Position numbers and translations under genes: made by a program. From the NCBI RefSeq assembly GCF_009649735.1, contig NZ_WJNH01000002.1, forward strand, positions 1 to 64,000: DNA of 64,000 nucleotides, given 5' to 3'. The notes beneath the pieces are model-generated. The model was given only the letters and a program-made list of their open reading frames with translations. It did no database searches and had not been told where the DNA came from. Source of the DNA: Salinibacillus xinjiangensis. GTDB lineage: Bacteria > Bacillota > Bacilli > Bacillales > Alkalibacillaceae. Below, piece by piece: positions 25,225 through 33,722 of this stretch; positions within the stretch are counted from its first letter, which is position 1, and every line of letters begins with the position of its first letter.

Positions 25225-26433
25225 ATGAAGAAAATATTTTGGAATGCAGTAGCGTCCCTTTTTATTTTAACTGCCTTTCCGTTAGTAGGAGAGGCCGAGG
25301 AAAATTCAAATGCTCATATTAAGGACAAGCAACAGCCTGTTCAATCAACTGACGAAGCAGGCGAGTATGTGAAAGGGGAAGTAGTAGTCAAATTCAAGGA
25401 AAACGTTGCTAAAGGGAAACAGAAGAATGTGGTTAAGGGAGTTAAGGCGGAGGTAGTAAAGGATGAGGATATTGTCAAATCTCCAATTAAAGTTCTCAAA
25501 GTAGGAAATGTAGAAGCTGTCGTTAAGGCCCTCAATAATAATCCAAATGTCGAGTATGCGGAACCAAACTATAAGCTGAATGCGACGTGGACACCAAATG
25601 ACACATATGCAAATACTTCCTACCAATATGGACTTTTTACAACTTATACAGACTATGCTTGGGATATTGCTCGCGGAAGCAGTAGCCAGGAAATTGCTGT
25701 TATTGATACGGGAGTAGATTATAATCATGAGGATCTAAATGATAAAACCATATTAGGCTATGATTTTGTTCAAAATGATTATGATCCTATGGACCGCAAT
25801 GGACATGGAACACATGTAGCTGGAACTGCAGCAGCGGAAACCAATAATGGGATAGGTATCGCTGGGATGGCACCGGAAACAAATATATTAGCGGTACGTG
25901 TGCTTGATCCACGGGGAAGTGGTTCTTTAGCAGATATTGTAGATGGTATACGATATGCTGCTGATTATGGTGCAGAAGTTATTAACCTATCACTTGGATG
26001 TAATTGTGATACACAAGCCTTGGAAGATGCGGTAAACTACGCTTGGAACAAAGGGGCGGTAGTCATCGCTGCAGCCGGTAATGATGGAGTATCTACAACA
26101 TTTGAACCTGCTTCCTATGAGAATGTGATTTCGGTTGCCGCAGTTGACAGCAACAATCGACTAGCTAGTTTCTCTAACTATGGTTCTTGGGTAGATGTCG
26201 CAGCACCTGGCGTAGACATAGCATCTACCATTCAACGAAATGGCTATGCCTATATGTCTGGTACGTCAATGGCATCCCCACACGTTGCTGGACTTGCCGG
26301 TCTATTAGCAGGACAAAACCGAAATAATGCTGAAATCCGTGCTGCAATTGAAAACACAGCATCCTCCATTAGCGGAACAGGCTATTATTTTGAACACGGA
26401 CTTATTAATTCAAATGCTGCTGTAAGCTATTAA
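25225..26433 (+). CDS. Secreted subtilisin-family serine protease
   Basis: A 402-aa S8 protease. The signal peptide is MKKIFWNAVASLFILTAF ending near GEAEE. A propeptide of about 90 residues has inhibitor-I9-like features (GEYVKGEVVVKFKEN). The catalytic domain has Asp in VIDTGVDYNHED, His in NGHGTHVAGT and Ser in SGTSMASPHVAG. ATG 25225 is preceded by AAAGGAGGAA; the frame extends 33 codons upstream without support. A CNC pair in LGCNCDTQ is unusual for extracellular subtilisins. It is an extracellular protein-degrading enzyme, monocistronic by layout. Confidence 0.92.
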   Translation: MKKIFWNAVASLFILTAFPLVGEAEENSNAHIKDKQQPVQSTDEAGEYVKGEVVVKFKENVAKGKQKNVVKGVKAEVVKDEDIVKSPIKVLKVGNVEAVVKALNNNPNVEYAEPNYKLNATWTPNDTYANTSYQYGLFTTYTDYAWDIARGSSSQEIAVIDTGVDYNHEDLNDKTILGYDFVQNDYDPMDRNGHGTHVAGTAAAETNNGIGIAGMAPETNILAVRVLDPRGSGSLADIVDGIRYAADYGAEVINLSLGCNCDTQALEDAVNYAWNKGAVVIAAAGNDGVSTTFEPASYENVISVAAVDSNNRLASFSNYGSWVDVAAPGVDIASTIQRNGYAYMSGTSMASPHVAGLAGLLAGQNRNNAEIRAAIENTASSISGTGYYFEHGLINSNAAVSY

Positions 26434-26566
26434 GTTAGCAAAGTCGCTTTCTCATTGCGGAAATACTAATTTCTTAAACCTAAGAAAAATTACAGGAATT
26501 GTATGAATATTTCGCTGACTATTTAATTTTATATGATAAGATATGGATTTAAATGAAATACAATTT

Positions 26567-26682
26567 TCTTCTTATCCAGAGAGAGGGAGGGACTGACCCT
26601 ATGATCTCTCGGCAACCAGTTCTTTATTTTAAAGGGCCCGGTGCCAATTTCAGAGGCAGCATGTCTGCCGAAGATGAGGAGA
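26567..26682 (+). ncRNA. SAM-I (S-box) riboswitch
   Basis: S-box hallmarks appear in order: CTTATC-type P1 strand (26567-26576), AGAGAGGGAGGGACTGACCCTATGA in two parts, CTCGGCAACC (26608-26617), GTGCCAATTTC (26641-26651), GGCAGC...GTCTG, and the P1 return GATGAGGAGA (26673-26682). It precedes an intrinsic terminator, so it should lower expression of the downstream gene when S-adenosylmethionine is abundant. Confidence 0.95.
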
Positions 26683-26725
26683 CGAGTCAAACAAAACATG
26701 TTTATTTTTATACCATGTTAACTAG

Positions 26726-26757
26726 ACCCTTCTCTTCTAATAAGAGAAGGGTTTTTA
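26726..26757 (+). terminator. S-box expression-platform terminator
   Basis: ACCCTTCTCTT (26726-26736) pairs with AAGAGAAGGGT (26742-26752), followed by TTTTATTTT. TCTCTTC within it can alternatively pair with the GAGGAGA of the P1 strand. Confidence 0.9.
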
Positions 26758-26782
26758 TTTTACAAAAAAGGAGAGGATTCGA

Positions 26783-27231
26783 ATGGCAATTGAAACGTTT
26801 AGAGCATCAGCGGCATTGAAGGACAAATACTTGGTAGAGACAGAGGCAAGAGGTCATAAGCTTATTATTGATGAACCTGAAGAATTAGGGGGGACTGACC
26901 AAGGACAAAATCCTGTTGAAGCGGTTTATCAGCATTAGGTGCATGTCAATCGATTTTTGCTCGGACTTATGCGAAACAATTTGGTGTAAATCTTCATGAT
27001 TTCCGAGTAGATCTTGAAGGTGATATCGATTTAGATGTTTTTTTTAATAAATCTAATGTAAGACCTGGATTCTCAGATATTCGCTACATTTTTCATATTG
27101 AAACCGATGCACCTGAAGACAAGGTAAATGAATTTAAAGAGTTTTTAGGAGCACACTGCCCAGTGGGTGATACTCTTGCTAACACGGTGAATTTGAAATC
27201 AAAGGTTATCATTGAAAGTGCAGTAAAATAA
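26783..27231 (+). pseudogene. OsmC-family protein, frameshifted
   Basis: ATG 26783 (AAAAAAGGAGAGG upstream) starts MAIETFRASAALKDKYLVE and reads into GGTDQGQNPVEA. It then meets TAG at 26936. The -1 frame carries on exactly where OsmC family sequence is expected: LSALGACQSIFARTYAKQF, then the second redox Cys in GAHCPVGDTLANTV, to TAA 27229-27231. One base appears to be missing near 26919-26930. The repaired product would be about 149 aa with both OsmC cysteines. The S-box links it to sulfur/methionine metabolism. An assembly error is possible. Confidence 0.8.
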
Positions 27232-27277
27232 CTTAACGGATAAGCTATTTCCAAACTGGATCTACTAAGATAAAGGT

Positions 27278-27547
27278 TTGTATTTAAATCGAAAGTATAA
27301 TGAATTTAATCGAAAAACATTAAGAACAGAAGATATTCAAAACAGACAACACGCAAATACAATAGAAGCAGTTACAAAACGGAAGTTGGATTTTTTAATC
27401 ATTTATGCATTGGTGAAATCTGTATCTAAAACATGTGAATATATAGGTATAAAAGACCAAACACATTACCAGTGGTTAAGAAAGGATTTAGCGTTTAAGA
27501 GGGATTTTTGTAAGATACAAAAAAATAGTAATGAGAATAATGAGTAA
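27278..27547 (+). CDS. Small helix-turn-helix protein, phage small-terminase-like
   Basis: An 89-aa basic protein from TTG 27278. The segment KRKLDFLIIYALVKSVSKTC and IKDQTHYQWLRKDLAFKRDF resembles the phBC6A51-type helix-turn-helix found in phage small terminase subunits and related genes. No other phage genes are adjacent, so it is probably a relic. The ribosome-binding site (AAAGG) is close to the start and the call is moderate. Confidence 0.5.
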   Translation: MYLNRKYNEFNRKTLRTEDIQNRQHANTIEAVTKRKLDFLIIYALVKSVSKTCEYIGIKDQTHYQWLRKDLAFKRDFCKIQKNSNENNE

Positions 27548-27556
27548 GTACTAACC

Positions 27557-27585
27557 GGTCAATAACGATCGGTTTTATTTTGTTT
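27557..27585 (+). terminator. Terminator-like hairpin after the small HTH gene
   Basis: AACCGGTC and GATCGGTT flank a 6-nt loop and are followed by TTATTTTGTTTT. Confidence 0.65.
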
Positions 27586-27672
27586 TGGATAAAAGGGAAT
27601 CAATCTTCTGACGGGTGACACAAAAGTACTGAAAACCAAAACCTTGTTAAATCAGGGTTTTTATTTTTTTGT

Positions 27673-27801
27673 TCAGTGATTCCATTGACCAAACTGAAGA
27701 TTGGTAGTAATGACAATACTTTTATTCTCATAACACATGGATATTACTTGGAATAGTAACTCCGCACCCTCTTTATGAAGCGGGATGTAACCCAACTCAT
27801 C
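27673..27801 (-). pseudogene. istB (IS21 helper ATPase) fragment
   Basis: The minus strand encodes DELGYIPLHKEGAELLFQVI then SIVITTNLQFGQWNH and a premature stop. This is the Walker B/sensor region of IstB, the AAA+ helper that selects targets for IS21 transposase. Sequence before DELGY is absent (a stop lies just upstream) and so is the C-terminus. Confidence 0.8.
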
Positions 27802-27803
27802 TT

Positions 27804-27992
27804 ATGCAAAGAAAGTTATTATGCATCACGAATAGCACAACGCACAAAATCACAGCAGCTTTTATGGTAGGGTATGAACATTATTATTTGGAGTTTACAG
27901 CCGATGAAGATAAACAGATTAATGAATATGAAGAATTAGTCGTTTCGGATAAAGCTAAATTAGAATTACTTGAATTATTTGTTAAGATATGA
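27804..27992 (+). pseudogene. Possible C-terminal fragment of an unidentified protein
   Basis: Open frame of 62 aa beginning exactly at the istB breakpoint, reading ITAAFMVGYEHYYLEFTADE and ending LELLELFVKI. No ribosome-binding site precedes the ATG. I do not recognise the family. It looks like the tail of a gene joined to istB by rearrangement. Confidence 0.35.
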
Positions 27993-28024
27993 AAGAGAGA
28001 ATTAAATAAATAATTCTAGAAGAA

Positions 28025-28090
28025 ATTATGAAAACAGCAAAAAGCCTATTTCCTTCCTTATAGGATGTGGCTTTTTGCTGTTTTCATAAT
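28025..28090. repeat. 22-bp perfect inverted repeat, 22-nt loop
   Basis: Positions 28025-28046 and 28069-28090 are exact reverse complements, with AAAAAGCC / GGCTTTTT at the loop side. It may act as a terminator in either direction or be the remnant of a small palindromic element. It lies in a stretch (27993-28276) with no gene. Confidence 0.75.
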
Positions 28091-28276
28091 CATATAAGTG
28101 AAGAGATAAAATGTTAATTATTATTGGCATTGAATAGACCATTAAAAGCAATCCGTCCGCCCCGTCCCCGAGAACAGGGGATGTAGAGTGGATTATAAAG
28201 TTGAAAATTATCTTCTGTCTTTTTATTCAATAAGTTCGTTGATGTCCTTAATTTTCTCTAACCATATTCGGTTAAA

Positions 28277-28579
28277 CTATTTAAAAGTTTGTAATTCGAC
28301 AAGTTTCCCATCTTCAATATAATATGAACTATACCATCCATTACTATCTTTATATTTGACAGCAACTTGATATCTTTTATTCTTATCCTTTAATTTGTCT
28401 ATATAACGAGGTCTAATTTCTACTATTTCTTTATTTGGGTAATTTTCCTTAATCATTTCTTGAACTTGATTAACAACCTCTTTATGATACTCTTCATCGG
28501 GGATAATAACGGATTTAACATATAAATAACTTCCAAATAATATTAATAAAAATACAGCTAGCATTATATACTTTTTCAT
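28277..28579 (-). CDS. DUF3139-like small membrane or exported protein
   Basis: A 100-aa protein with an uncleaved-type N-terminal hydrophobic helix (MLAVFLLILFGSYLYVKSVI) and a small extracytoplasmic domain: RPRYIDKLKDKNKRYQVAVKYKD then WYSSYYIEDG. It resembles DUF3139 proteins of Bacillaceae. The ribosome-binding site is GAGGAGGAG. It lies 85 bp after the amidase fragment on the same strand. Function is unknown. Confidence 0.65.
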   Translation of the reverse strand: MKKYIMLAVFLLILFGSYLYVKSVIIPDEEYHKEVVNQVQEMIKENYPNKEIVEIRPRYIDKLKDKNKRYQVAVKYKDSNGWYSSYYIEDGKLVELQTFK

Positions 28580-28629
28580 ATCGCTCCTCCTCGTATATTA
28601 TATTATATCAAAAAAAGACGTTATAAAAA

Positions 28630-28663
28630 TAATAGATTCAGCCTAAATGGCTGAATCTATTAT
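28630..28663 (-). terminator. Terminator after the amidase fragment
   Basis: AATAGATTCAGCC and GGCTGAATCTATT form a 13-bp stem with a 5-nt loop, immediately after the stop at 28665. Confidence 0.8.
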
Positions 28664-28664
28664 T

Positions 28665-29148
28665 TTATAGCCCGCCTTCAACTTTAGTTAGATAATAGTC
28701 ATCTAAAATCCAATGAGGTGGAACGGAGTATTTAGTCAATGACAATTCACCTAAATTCACAACTCTACCTGTACCATAGTAGTAGGATTGCCACACAAAT
28801 TTTGTGCAGTATTGTTCCATATAGTCCCCTGTTATAGGTGTCCAAACATCGTAGGCGGCATACTTATAATTGGAATAAAGTTCTTGTGCTTTAAAACCAG
28901 CATCCGATCCGCATGAGCTTGATTTCGAACGCCATACTTGAACATCATCATAAGTGTTAATAAAAGAGCTTACGGACATGTACTCTATTCCTGGGTCGCC
29001 TTTTCCGGGAGTGTGATACACATATCCATTTGGAGCAACTATAGCAACATGGCCCGTAAAAGCAGAAGTATTTATTTTACTAGTATATAAAACATCGCCT
29101 GGTTTTGCAGCCAGGTCAGAACCTGGATAAACAGCTCTCCAATTTTCA
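28665..29148 (-). pseudogene. Permuted papain-like (YiiX/YebB-type) amidase, 5'-truncated
   Basis: The frame reads ENWRAVYPGSDLAAKPGDVL, then the catalytic His motif TGHVAIVAPNGYVYHTPG, and much later the catalytic Cys motif YCTKFVWQSYYYGTG. His-before-Cys order is the circularly permuted NlpC/P60 arrangement, typical of cell-wall or lipid amidases. No signal peptide remains and no start codon exists before a stop upstream. A GTG-started 118-aa frame (29021) would lack the His. The 5' end breaks off at the same point as the recombinase fragment. Confidence 0.65.
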
Positions 29149-29668
29149 TAAGAAAAACAGGGAAAGAGATACTGCTATCATATCTTTGATCTTAGGATCC
29201 GGACTTAGAATATCTGAAATCACTGGACTTGATTTAGATGACATTGATTGGCACAAGAATACAGTTCGAGTGATAAGAAAAGGCAATAAAGAACAGTACG
29301 TATATATTAGTGATCAAGCTGCGTTGGATTTAAAAGAATACTTAACGATTCGTAAAGAAAAGTATGGAATTAACAAAAGCAACAAGGCATTATTTGTTGC
29401 AACCACTATGGGCCCAAAAGGAACTTCAAGGAGGCTAACTGAACGATCTATTGAAAAGATAGTTGAAAAATATTCTGCAGCATTTGGGAAACCCTCATTA
29501 TCAGTGCATAAACTAAGGCATTCATTTGCAACCAGATATCATTTCGAAAACAATAATGTACCTAAATTAAGGAGACAATTGGGGCATTCATCAATACAAA
29601 CAACTATGATTTACACACATCTTACTAATGATGAGATGCATAAAGCAGTAAATAAGGCAGATAATTAA
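29145..29668 (+). pseudogene. XerS-like tyrosine recombinase, catalytic-domain fragment
   Basis: From about 29145 the frame reads KNRERDTAIISLILGSGLRI, with the first catalytic Arg. It continues through HKLRHSFATRYH, LGHSSIQTTMIYTHLT (His and nucleophile Tyr) and ends MHKAVNKADN. All C-terminal catalytic residues are there but the N-terminal core-binding domain is missing. The frame upstream is merely the complement of the amidase fragment. XerS is the single dimer-resolution recombinase of lactic streptococci and also occurs in bacilli. This copy should be inactive. Confidence 0.75.
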
Positions 29669-29677
29669 ATAGCAATA

Positions 29678-29720
29678 TTAATAGCTGTGGGAGATTTTAA
29701 TACCCGCAGCTATTTTGTTT
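29678..29720 (+). terminator. Terminator after the recombinase fragment
   Basis: AATAGCTGTGGG and CCCGCAGCTATT pair with one bulge, followed by TTGTTT. Confidence 0.6.
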
Positions 29721-29940
29721 CAATACTTTTGAGTCACAATCGATCCAAATTAAGAAGAAATAGGGGATGTAGAACAAGATATTCAGTATATTTGTGTCAC
29801 AAAACAGACGTAAAAATGAATAAATAAGGCTTACTAAAAATTATTAAGAAGATTTTTTTAATAACACGACAGAAATTAAACGAAGAAGAGGGGATTCAGT
29901 ACTTTTGTGTCAATTCCTTAAGTACTTTTGTGTCACCCGT
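29721..29940. repeat. Four spaced copies of the IS21-type end repeat
   Basis: Motif CAGTACTTTTGTGTCA: 29721-29736 (two mismatches), 29784-29799 (two mismatches), 29897-29912 (exact), 29920-29935 (first two positions differ). All are in the same orientation. In IS21-family ends such repeats are transposase-binding sites. Confidence 0.75.
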
Positions 29941-29947
29941 GATCTTC

Positions 29948-30328
29948 AATCAATACTTACTTAATGTAATTAGATACCAATCACTTGGTTTACATAATAT
30001 ATATTATAGGAAGTTATGCAAAATTAAAGATTCAGGTCTCATTAAGAAAGTAATCTTAGGATATTGAGACAAAATAAAAAAATCTACTCATAAATAATCA
30101 TATCTTTTATAAACATCTTTATTAGTGAGTCTAACTCAATCAACCTATATTCATTTGCTCACAAATCATTTCATAACATTTCAGTATAAATTAATTTCAT
30201 TTCAATCACTCTCGTAACCCAACATAAACTCACTCTAATTATTCGTACCTAATTCAGATTAGCCATTTCTTTTCTTCTTCCTCTCCTGTATAATATATTT
30301 CGAGTATCGAAGGAAAGGAACGACTTCC
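29948..30328. other. Gene-free AT-rich stretch before the MFS gene
   Basis: I see no coding frame, RNA structure or repeat that can be supported. The AAGGAAAGGAACG ribosome-binding site of the MFS gene is at the right end. Confidence 0.5.
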
Positions 30329-31525
30329 ATGTCAGAAAAAACAAATACCGTAACGAGCCCCAATCCAGACAAAATTTGGACCCGTGATTTCGTCCTTATT
30401 TGTCTGGCTAATTTTTTCATTTTTCTCGGCTTTCAGATGACATTACCTACAATCCCCCTATTTGTTGAGCAATTAGGTGGAAGTGATCAGCTAATTGGAA
30501 TGATTGTTGGTGTTTTTACCTTCTCTGCACTAGCATTAAGGCCATATGCTGGTCATGCACTTGAAGATAAAGGTCGTCAATTTGTCTATATGACAGGGCT
30601 TGCTATATTTGTTATTGCTGTCGGCTCGTATGCCTTTGCTGCAAGTATCGTGTTTCTGTTTATAATGCGGGTTCTTCAGGGGCTTGGCTGGGGATTTTCA
30701 ACAACAGCAACAGGAACCATAGCAACAGATATTATCCCTCCAAAGCGTCGTGGTGAAGGAATGGGCTACTTTGGCTTGTCTGGAAACATCGCATTAGCCT
30801 TTGGACCATCCTTAGGGCTTACACTTGCTGGAATGATGTCATTTACCTATCTATTTCTGATTTGTGCTGCAATGGGGTTTATTGCATTCTTATTATCTTC
30901 TAGAATTCATTATAAAAAGGTTGAAAAATCACCGCACAAATCAACCACAGTAAAATTTGATATCTTTGAAAAAACTGCCTTACAGCCCGCCACTTTATTA
31001 TTTTTTATTACGGTCACATTTGGAGGAATTGCTTCATTTCTCCCATTATATGCGGAACAAAAAGGAATCGAGGGTATTGAGCTTTACTTTCTAACCTTTG
31101 CAATCTTTTTAATGATTTCGAGAACCTTTGCTGGGAAAATCTATGATCAAAAAGGCCATTTGTACGTATTTTTACCAGGGACCAGCTGTATTTTCACTGC
31201 CATGATTTTATTATCATGGTTACCAAGTACTTTCGTGATGCTAGTAGCTGCAGGTTTATATGGTCTAGGCTTTGGCAGTGTTCAACCGGCCCTTCAAGCC
31301 TGGTCTGTTGAAAAAGCCCCTGATAACCGCAAAGGAATGGCCAATGCTACCTTTTTCTCTTTCTTTGATTTAGGGGTTGGAATTGGTGCCATTTTATTTG
31401 GACAGTTAGCCTTTATTTATAATTATGCTGTTATTTACTCTACAGCAGCAGGATCCGTCTTTATTTCCATGGCCCTATATGTGTTTTTATTATTTAAATC
31501 CCGAAAAAAGGCACCGATGGCTTAA
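30329..31525 (+). CDS. Major facilitator superfamily exporter
   Basis: A 398-aa protein with twelve predicted membrane helices. It has a loop-2/3 motif of the MFS type (RPYAGHALEDKGRQFVY) and motif-C-like glycine-rich helix 5 (GNIALAFGPSLGLTLAG), indicating a drug-proton antiporter subgroup. It resembles YwoG/YfkF-like exporters. The substrate is not predictable. It is monocistronic, with a weak hairpin (31528-31572) after the stop. Confidence 0.88.
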   Translation: MSEKTNTVTSPNPDKIWTRDFVLICLANFFIFLGFQMTLPTIPLFVEQLGGSDQLIGMIVGVFTFSALALRPYAGHALEDKGRQFVYMTGLAIFVIAVGSYAFAASIVFLFIMRVLQGLGWGFSTTATGTIATDIIPPKRRGEGMGYFGLSGNIALAFGPSLGLTLAGMMSFTYLFLICAAMGFIAFLLSSRIHYKKVEKSPHKSTTVKFDIFEKTALQPATLLFFITVTFGGIASFLPLYAEQKGIEGIELYFLTFAIFLMISRTFAGKIYDQKGHLYVFLPGTSCIFTAMILLSWLPSTFVMLVAAGLYGLGFGSVQPALQAWSVEKAPDNRKGMANATFFSFFDLGVGIGAILFGQLAFIYNYAVIYSTAAGSVFISMALYVFLLFKSRKKAPMA

Positions 31526-31720
31526 TCTAAGAGCCGTATTTACAGTATGTACTTCTGTAACTGCGGCTCTTATCCTGTGCGGTAGTTAACATAATATGAT
31601 TATAATCTACCTAATACCTCTCTCTAATCAATATTGCATCTTCTGTTTCATCTTCTACTCTTTTATCATATAATAGAAGTGTAAATAATTTTTGCAATAT
31701 TCATTAAAGGAGGTTCTTCT

Positions 31721-33667
31721 GTGACAAATGCAGTTTGGTTTCCAACCGAAAATTATAAAAAATCAACACGATTATACAATTGGATGAACTCGCTTGGCTA
31801 TACAGATTATGATAGCTTTCATTCACAAACAGTTAATGACATTGGGTGGTTCTGGGATCAAGCCGTTAAGGAATTAAACGTAAAATGGTTTGCACCCTAT
31901 ACGAAAACACTAGATTTATCAAAAGGAATCATGTACCCGGAGTGGTTCGTCAATGGAAAAATGAATGTTACATATAATTGCGTGGATAAATGGGCAGAAA
32001 ACGCCACTACTGCAAAGAAACAGGCCCTTATTTGGGAAGGTGATGACGGCGAAACTACGTCCTATACATTTGCAGAGCTCCAAAAAGAGATTAATAAGGT
32101 TGCTAATGGTTTAGAAAATCTAGGAATACGTCCAGGAGATGTCGTCGCTATTTATATGCCAATGCTTGCGGAAACAGTAATTGCTATGCTTGCTGTTGCG
32201 AAAATTGGTGCCATATTCTCCCCTGCTTTCTCGGGTTATAAAGCGGATGCTGTAGCTAAAAGACTAAATGCAGCACAAGCGAAATGGTTAATTACAGCAG
32301 ATGGCTTTTTTCGCCGTGGTAAAGAGGTTTCCCTAAAGGCTGAGGCTGACAAAGCTGTTGCAAAGTCCCCTTCAGTTGAAAAAATTGTGGTTGTTAGGCG
32401 TACAAATAGTAATGTTTCATGGGATTCAAAGCGTGATATTGACTGGAAAGAAATTCGACAAAATGTAAGCGATTACAACACAATGCATACTAATGGAAAT
32501 GACCCCTTTATGATTATTTACACTTCAGGAACAACTGGAAAGCCAAAGGGTGCGCTTCATACCCATAATGGATTTCCGATTAAATCGGCGTTTGATGCGG
32601 GTATATGTATGGATGTACAACAGGAGGATACACTGTTTTGGTACACGGATATGGGTTGGATGATGGGTCCCTTCCTTGTATTCGGCGGACTCATGAATGG
32701 TGCAAGAATTGTGTTATTTGAAGGTACCCCTGATTATCCAGAACCAGATCGAATTTGGCGAATGGTTGAGAATCATCGAGTCAGTCATTTAGGCATCTCC
32801 CCTACTCTAATTCGTTCATTGATGAGTAAAGGGGAAGATTGGTTTCAAACAAGAGATTTATCCACTTTAAAAATGATTGGTTCAACTGGCGAGCCTTGGA
32901 ATCCAGAGCCATGGATGTGGCTGTATGATAAGGTTTGTAAAGGCAAGGTCCCTATTTTCAATTACTCTGGCGGAACGGAAATATCCGGGGGAATTTTTGG
33001 GAATGTACTTGTTAAACCGATAGCTCCGGTCAGCTTTAATGCTGCTCTTCCTGGCATGGATGTAGATGTGTTCGATCAGGAAGGACATCCCGTTGAAAAT
33101 GAAGTTGGAGAACTGGTCATAAAACAGCCATGGGTTGGCATGACATACGGATTTTATAAGGAAAACGAGCGGTATGAGAACACCTATTGGAGCCGGTTTA
33201 ATGATACTTGGGTACATGGTGACTGGGTGATCAAGGATACAGAAGGATTTTTCACGATTACAGGTCGCTCAGACGATACACTAAATGTAGCAGGAAAAAG
33301 AATTGGCCCTGCTGAAATCGAATCGGTTTTAGTTAAGCATGATGATGTTCTAGAAGCAGGTGTTATAGGGGTTCCTCACGAGGTAAAGGGAGAATCACCT
33401 GTTGCCTTCGTTGTATTAAATAAGGATTATTTGGATACCGAGATGGTAATAGAAGAAATCACAAAGCTTGCTATTGTTAAACTTGGTAAAGCAATTGCCC
33501 CTAAAGAAATTCATTTAGTGAGCGATTTGCCGAAAACCAGAAATGCAAAGGTTATGAGAAGAGCCATTAAATCCGCTTATTTAAACAGGGATGGTGGCGA
33601 TCTATCAGCTTTAGAAAATCCTCTGTGTCTTAATGAAATAAGACAGCTAAAGCATCCGGCTAACTAA
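31721..33667 (+). CDS. AMP-forming acyl-CoA synthetase (acetyl-CoA synthetase-like)
   Basis: A 648-aa ANL-superfamily ligase activating a carboxylate as acyl-AMP and then acyl-CoA. Motifs: YTSGTTGKPKG (P-loop-like, about residue 267), DMGWMMGP, YSGGTEISGG, HGDWVIKD, GRSDDTLNVAGKRIGPAEIE, and catalytic Lys in LPKTRNAKVMRR. The short N-terminal ACAS-type region (WFWDQAVKELNVKWF) places it near acetyl/propionyl-CoA synthetases such as YtcI. The ribosome-binding site is AAAGGAGG. It is a single gene. Confidence 0.9.
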   Translation: MTNAVWFPTENYKKSTRLYNWMNSLGYTDYDSFHSQTVNDIGWFWDQAVKELNVKWFAPYTKTLDLSKGIMYPEWFVNGKMNVTYNCVDKWAENATTAKKQALIWEGDDGETTSYTFAELQKEINKVANGLENLGIRPGDVVAIYMPMLAETVIAMLAVAKIGAIFSPAFSGYKADAVAKRLNAAQAKWLITADGFFRRGKEVSLKAEADKAVAKSPSVEKIVVVRRTNSNVSWDSKRDIDWKEIRQNVSDYNTMHTNGNDPFMIIYTSGTTGKPKGALHTHNGFPIKSAFDAGICMDVQQEDTLFWYTDMGWMMGPFLVFGGLMNGARIVLFEGTPDYPEPDRIWRMVENHRVSHLGISPTLIRSLMSKGEDWFQTRDLSTLKMIGSTGEPWNPEPWMWLYDKVCKGKVPIFNYSGGTEISGGIFGNVLVKPIAPVSFNAALPGMDVDVFDQEGHPVENEVGELVIKQPWVGMTYGFYKENERYENTYWSRFNDTWVHGDWVIKDTEGFFTITGRSDDTLNVAGKRIGPAEIESVLVKHDDVLEAGVIGVPHEVKGESPVAFVVLNKDYLDTEMVIEEITKLAIVKLGKAIAPKEIHLVSDLPKTRNAKVMRRAIKSAYLNRDGGDLSALENPLCLNEIRQLKHPAN

Positions 33668-33673
33668 TGCAAA

Positions 33674-33721
33674 AAAAAAGAGACTTTCCTCCTTCGCAAA
33701 ACAGAGGAAAGTCTCTTTTAT
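33674..33721. terminator. Bidirectional terminator between convergent genes
   Basis: AAAAGAGACTTTCCT and AGGAAAGTCTCTTTT are a perfect 15-bp stem, A-tract on the left and T-tract on the right. Confidence 0.9.
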
Positions 33722-33722
33722 A

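Larger units (their letters stand above)
27609..29942. mobile_element. Element of about 2.3 kb bounded by IS21-type ends, interior mostly not IS21
   Basis: A 20-bp perfect inverted repeat lies at 27611-27630 and 29921-29940. TCTTC stands immediately outside both ends (27604-27608 and 29943-29947), matching a 5-bp target duplication. The repeat core CAGTACTTTTGTGTCA recurs at the right-hand end at 29897-29912 and, with two mismatches each, at 29784-29799 and 29721-29736. Multiple end repeats and an istB remnant indicate the IS21 family. No istA is visible. The interior instead holds fragments of an amidase and a XerS-like recombinase plus a DUF3139 gene. Confidence 0.7.

Noticed and set aside
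28120-28260. GTCCCCGAGAACAGGGG hairpin as a regulatory RNA
   Set aside because: Short isolated stem with no conserved motif or downstream gene.
29105-29668. Complete 187-aa recombinase starting at 29105
   Set aside because: The first residues are only the complement of the amidase fragment; homology begins at about 29145 and the N-terminal domain is absent.
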